NCBI GenBank assembly: GCA_017621015.1
Contig: JAGAUC010000075.1
Location: forward strand, 1 to 7,975
Source: Clostridia bacterium
GTDB lineage: Bacteria > Bacillota > Clostridia > Oscillospirales > CAG-272
Length of the DNA: 7,975 bases
Reading direction: 5' to 3'
The position numbers were made by a program, and so were the translations under genes. The notes beneath the pieces are model-generated. The model was not told where the DNA came from. It ran no database searches and worked only from the letters and a program-made list of their open reading frames with translations. Positions within the stretch are counted from its first letter, which is position 1; each line of letters begins with the position of its first letter. Shown piece after piece: positions 5,609-7,975 of the stretch.

Positions 5609-5643
5609 AAAAAAGAGGAGCCACGGCATATGCTGTGGCTCCT
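5609..5643 (-). terminator. Minus-strand terminator-like hairpin with no gene upstream
   Basis: AGGAGCCAC (5616-5624) pairs with GTGGCTCCT (5635-5643), and the inner bases 5626-5633 are the palindrome GCATATGC, so the stem is nearly continuous. On the minus strand it runs into six T residues (5614-5609); on the plus strand only TTT follows. It would stop minus-strand transcripts just before the lipoprotein promoter, yet no minus-strand gene lies to its right in this window. Confidence 0.65.
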
Positions 5644-5739
5644 TTGCATTCACCTATGATCATTCGGCCTTTTCGCCCTCGGTACCCGCTCACGTGGAGA
5701 TGATGGGTCTCATCGGCGCCGGTAACAACCCCGAGGCCC
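5644..5739. other. Intergenic stretch without a supported gene
   Basis: Part of the 640-base gap between divergent genes. A frame on the minus strand (5556-5840) crosses it, but also crosses the repeat, the hairpin and the lipoprotein promoter and has no ribosome site, so it is not a credible gene. Nothing else is recognised here. Confidence 0.4.
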
Positions 5740-5790
5740 GGTATGACCGCCCGGGTTGCCGTTGCCGCCCCGGAAGCATTCAAGGCGTAA
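5740..5790 (+). repeat. Dispersed EAFKA repeat, copy R4
   Basis: It begins GGTATGACCG, has a GTTGCC-rich middle, and the core is at 5772-5790, identical to R1 and R3. The 51-base length equals R1 counted from GGTATG. ATG 5743 opens a 15-codon frame to TAA 5788-5790 (MTARVAVAAPEAFKA). Unlike R2 and R3 it has no GGGGAGCC terminator. Unlike R3 it does not adjoin a recognisable plus-strand gene. Confidence 0.85.
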
Positions 5791-5850
5791 GCAAAATAAA
5801 GGGTTTGGCAAGTTCTTTGTAACTTCCAAGCATCTTTCAATCAAAAAACA

Positions 5851-5902
5851 AGTTGGACACATCATTTTGGAGAACTCCACGATGCTGTGTCTAACTTTTT
5901 TT
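5851..5902 (+). terminator. Long two-part hairpin GGACACATCAT, copy 2
   Basis: AGTTGGACACATCAT (5851-5865) pairs with ATGCTGTGTCTAACT (5882-5896), with one mismatch and one G-T pair. Inside, TGGA (5868-5871) pairs with TCCA (5876-5879) across a GAAC loop. Seven T residues (5896-5902) follow, so it is a good intrinsic terminator. It is the sister of the hairpin at 2643. Confidence 0.85.
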
Positions 5903-5970
5903 GAGAGGAAAACCGTATGCGAAAGTTACATTTAATAACATACAGAGCAATTCAAAAAAATGGAGTTTGC

Positions 5971-5999
5971 TTGACAAGCAAGCGGCTTTATGATATAAT
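5971..5999 (+). promoter_or_regulatory. Consensus promoter of the GH20-like gene
   Basis: TTGACA (5971-5976) and TATAAT (5994-5999) are separated by 17 bases, with an extended -10 TGA (5991-5993). The predicted start near 6006 leaves an unusually long leader of about 147 bases before ATG 6154. Confidence 0.9.
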
Positions 6000-6005
6000 C
6001 GTTAA

Positions 6006-6153
6006 CAATGTTTTTTAAAAAAAGAGCTCTCGTCTGAGTTGCACTTTTCCGAGTGGCGGAGCCGTTTTATCGGCGCCAAAAAGGTCTCGCTTTGCGCAAC
6101 ATCTGCTCTTTTATCCATTTTTCAGCCATCAACCACAAAAAGGAGGGCTTTTT
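6006..6153 (+). other. Long 5' leader with a bulged hairpin
   Basis: The leader contains a hairpin in which TGGC (6054-6057) pairs with GCCA (6075-6078) and, past a 3-base bulge, GCCG (6061-6064) pairs with CGGC (6071-6074) around TTTTAT. CACT (6042-6045) and AGTG (6052-6055) could form a competing stem. I recognise no known riboswitch class. The leader ends in AGGAGG (6141-6146), 7 bases before the start codon. Confidence 0.4.
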
Positions 6154-7842
6154 ATGTCATTTTCCATTTGTCCCAGAGTCAAAAACGCCAAGGCGTTTGA
6201 CGGAAGCTTCCGCTTCCCTTCCCTTCGCGTTTTCACCGTCGGGCAGGGCGATCGCTTTTTCCGCGCGCTTCGCGCCTTTTGTCCCGACCTGTCCGTGGAA
6301 ACGGCAACCGACAAGGATGCCAACGTGATCCTTTCGGTGGCATCGGTCTTCTCGTCTCAGAACGAATATTGCCAGCTTCGCATTCTTGGCGAGCGCATGG
6401 AGATCCGTTGTCGCGATGAGGCGGGCGCTCGCAACGCCGCCGCCATTCTCGCCCAGCTTGTCCGCCGTGACGGGGACGCATGGGTCCTTCCTTGCGGTCA
6501 GATCGAGGATTGGCCCGACGCCTCCTACCGCGCCATGATGCTGGAAAGCTCGGGACGCTCGTGGCTCTCCATGGAGCGTATCTATCTCTACGTCCGCCAA
6601 ATGGCGCTGGCGCGCATGAACGTACTGCAATTTCATTTTATGGAAAATCCCGGTTGTACCATCGCCTTGGATTGCTATCCCGATTGGCACGGCTACGGTC
6701 CTGACAATCTCAAGTATACCAAGGACGAGATCCGCGCCCTGATCGCCTACGCCGATGAAATGGGCATCTCGATCACTCCCTTTGTGGAGGTGCTTTCCCA
6801 TTCCACCGCCTTTAACCGTGCCGCCGACATTGCTTGTCCGGGTGACGATGATCCCGGAATGTATGCGGTCTGCGTCGGACAGGAAAAGACCTTTGAGGCG
6901 ATCGATCGCGTACTGACCGAGATCGCAGAGCTTTTCCCCGATCCGGTTTTGCACATCGGCGCTGACGAATACGATATGTCGATGGTCACCCCCCGCACCG
7001 TCTATTGGGACAGATGTCCTCACTGTCGCGCGCTCGCCAAGGAGCGCGGCTATACCACGCTTCGCGAGCTATTCTTCTACGCCATTGAGCGCATCAACCG
7101 CATGGTCAACGCCAAGGGAAAGGTGGCGATGATGTGGAACGCCGATCTCAAGCCGGGAGAGATCCCCGACGAGATCCGACGCAACATCGTGATCCATTTT
7201 TACCGCTGCAATAACACGCTGGGACGCGAAATGGTCTTCGATCTGTGGCCGAACGGTTACGCCGAGGACGGCTTCTCGGTGCTCAATTCTTACTATCACG
7301 ACACGTATATGGATCTGTCCAGGTATGTCCGCGCCGAGAGGGTAAACAGCTGGAACTTCCTTGCCTCGCCCCTGGTGGCTCCCGAGCATCGGGCGTCGGT
7401 CATCGGTGGCTGCTGCTGCGCGTGGGACAGTTTTGTCCATTATGAGCGCACCATCCCGCCCGCCATTCTTTTGTTCGGTGACCGCCTGTGGAACGCCTTT
7501 GGCGCGCCCGTTCCCTATGACCGCGCGTATGGACTGGCAATGACACACCTGCTGTTCGAGGGCAAGCTGCCGGAAGACGTCAACCTGCTTGACGTGCTGG
7601 GCGACGCCCTGCCTCCGCTGGAAAACACGGTGCTGTTTCATAAGGATAAGCTTTTCACACCGCCGACCGAGATTGCTCACATTCGCGACGAGCTGAATCG
7701 CCTTGCCGAAGCCGAGGGAGACACCCCCATCGGAGGTTTGGCCCGTATCTACGCCGCCGTGGCAAGCGAAGCGTATGACTTCCGTGTGGAGAGTCTGAAA
7801 AACCCCGACCCCCGCAAGGTCAGCATCCCCTTCGAGGGCTAA
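6154..7842 (+). CDS. GH20-like beta-N-acetylhexosaminidase, cytoplasmic
   Basis: The 562-aa protein resembles glycoside hydrolase family 20, which removes terminal GlcNAc or GalNAc by substrate-assisted catalysis. Residues about 20-118 form the N-terminal GH20b-type alpha/beta domain. The barrel starts at DWPDASYRAMMLESSGRSWL (119-138), followed by YVRQMALARMNVLQFHFMEN (146-165), where the classic family has its first barrel strands. Residues SITPFVEVLSH (206-216) form a further strand. LHIGADEYD (266-274) matches the family H-x-G-x-D-E motif, with Asp271 and Glu272 as the expected catalytic pair. Trp328 and CCAWDS (421-426) may line the sugar site. There is no signal peptide, so it probably acts on imported oligosaccharides. 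AGGAGG lies 7 bases before the start. It is monocistronic in this window. Family membership is fairly sure; the exact substrate is not. Confidence 0.85.
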   Translation: MSFSICPRVKNAKAFDGSFRFPSLRVFTVGQGDRFFRALRAFCPDLSVETATDKDANVILSVASVFSSQNEYCQLRILGERMEIRCRDEAGARNAAAILAQLVRRDGDAWVLPCGQIEDWPDASYRAMMLESSGRSWLSMERIYLYVRQMALARMNVLQFHFMENPGCTIALDCYPDWHGYGPDNLKYTKDEIRALIAYADEMGISITPFVEVLSHSTAFNRAADIACPGDDDPGMYAVCVGQEKTFEAIDRVLTEIAELFPDPVLHIGADEYDMSMVTPRTVYWDRCPHCRALAKERGYTTLRELFFYAIERINRMVNAKGKVAMMWNADLKPGEIPDEIRRNIVIHFYRCNNTLGREMVFDLWPNGYAEDGFSVLNSYYHDTYMDLSRYVRAERVNSWNFLASPLVAPEHRASVIGGCCCAWDSFVHYERTIPPAILLFGDRLWNAFGAPVPYDRAYGLAMTHLLFEGKLPEDVNLLDVLGDALPPLENTVLFHKDKLFTPPTEIAHIRDELNRLAEAEGDTPIGGLARIYAAVASEAYDFRVESLKNPDPRKVSIPFEG

Positions 7843-7889
7843 CATGGCTCGCGCCGCATAATGTTTCACATCTGTAATATTTTATTATT

Positions 7890-7930
7890 CCCCGCCGTTT
7901 GGATTTCCCAAACGGCGGGGCTGTTTTCTT
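7890..7930 (+). terminator. Intrinsic terminator of the GH20-like gene
   Basis: A perfect 13-bp stem, CCCCGCCGTTTGG (7890-7902) with CCAAACGGCGGGG (7908-7920), has a 5-base loop and is followed by CTGTTTTCTTTC. It lies 47 bases after the stop. The remaining bases to 7975 show no recognisable feature. Confidence 0.9.
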
Positions 7931-7975
7931 TCAAATTTTGATTTATCGAAGAGAAACGTGCCTCCGGCGGGGCGC

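Noticed and set aside
7..5790. EAFKA repeats as insertion-sequence ends or integron attC sites
   Set aside because: There is no transposase or integrase in the window, all copies have the same orientation, and the core is not an inverted repeat. It is kept only as a dispersed repeat of unknown origin.
5235..5822. Plus-strand frame of 195 codons across the lipoprotein start and intergenic region
   Set aside because: It is antisense to the lipoprotein signal peptide and continues through its promoter, a hairpin and repeat R4. It has no ribosome site.
5556..5840. Minus-strand frame of 94 codons containing YALNASGAATATR, the reverse reading of R4
   Set aside because: It crosses the repeat, a terminator hairpin and the lipoprotein promoter and has no ribosome site. 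The reading is a by-product of the repeat.
6157..7023. Long open frame on the minus strand opposite the GH20-like gene (288 codons)
   Set aside because: It lies antisense to a clearly coding gene with family motifs. It has no ribosome site and a composition typical of a shadow frame in GC-rich DNA.
7069..7869. Second long minus-strand frame opposite the GH20-like gene (266 codons)
   Set aside because: Same reason: an antisense shadow without a ribosome site or recognisable domain.
1..7975. tRNA, rRNA or known riboswitch genes
   Set aside because: I found no cloverleaf with conserved T-loop bases, no rRNA sequence and no riboswitch core that I recognise on either strand.

Overview
The window looks like an accessory stretch of chromosome from an uncultivated gut Clostridia-type Firmicute. 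Evidence for this: strong AGGAGG ribosome binding sites, consensus TTGACA-17-TATAAT promoters, many intrinsic terminators, a Cys-repeat lipoprotein typical of gut clostridia, and a Firmicutes-type unnamed coiled-coil protein. Base composition is mosaic by eye: about 130-2520 is AT-rich, 2927-3940 is intermediate, and 4227-7842 is clearly GC-richer.

Layout. (1) 1-120: the tail of an unseen plus-strand gene, or only a copy of a dispersed repeat, then a bidirectional terminator. (2) 131-2505: a small XRE regulator on the minus strand, divergent from a two-gene plus-strand unit. That unit is a 583-aa zinc-ribbon/coiled-coil protein of unknown function, followed by a translationally coupled small gene that looks truncated by an internal deletion and frameshift. 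(3) 2519-2926: terminators, a repeat, a long hairpin, and a promoter preceded by three tandem 21-bp repeats. (4) 2927-3940: one protein joining a winged HTH, a GHKL ATPase and a STAS-like DUF4325 domain, which resembles a self-contained partner-switch regulator. (5) 3941-4226: repeat, terminator and GC-rich hairpins with no gene. (6) 4227-5513, minus strand: a secreted lipoprotein with Cys-rich repeats and a lectin-like C-terminus. (7) 5514-6153: divergent near-perfect promoters, a minus-strand terminator, a repeat copy, a long hairpin terminator and a structured 5' leader. (8) 6154-7842: a cytoplasmic GH20-like glycosidase with its terminator.

The gene units look independent; each has its own promoter and terminator. 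The XRE protein may regulate the coiled-coil operon through palindromes around its promoter. The lipoprotein (glycan binding) and GH20 enzyme (intracellular hexosaminidase) could both serve glycan use, but this is loose inference. The main unexplained structure is a dispersed intergenic element in four copies. Its core is GGAAGCATTCAAGGCGTAA, and it always sits 3' of something on the plus strand. Two kinds of terminator-like hairpin accompany it, and both show compensatory base changes between copies. In three copies it keeps an ATG-to-TAA mini reading frame whose length changes by one hexamer unit.
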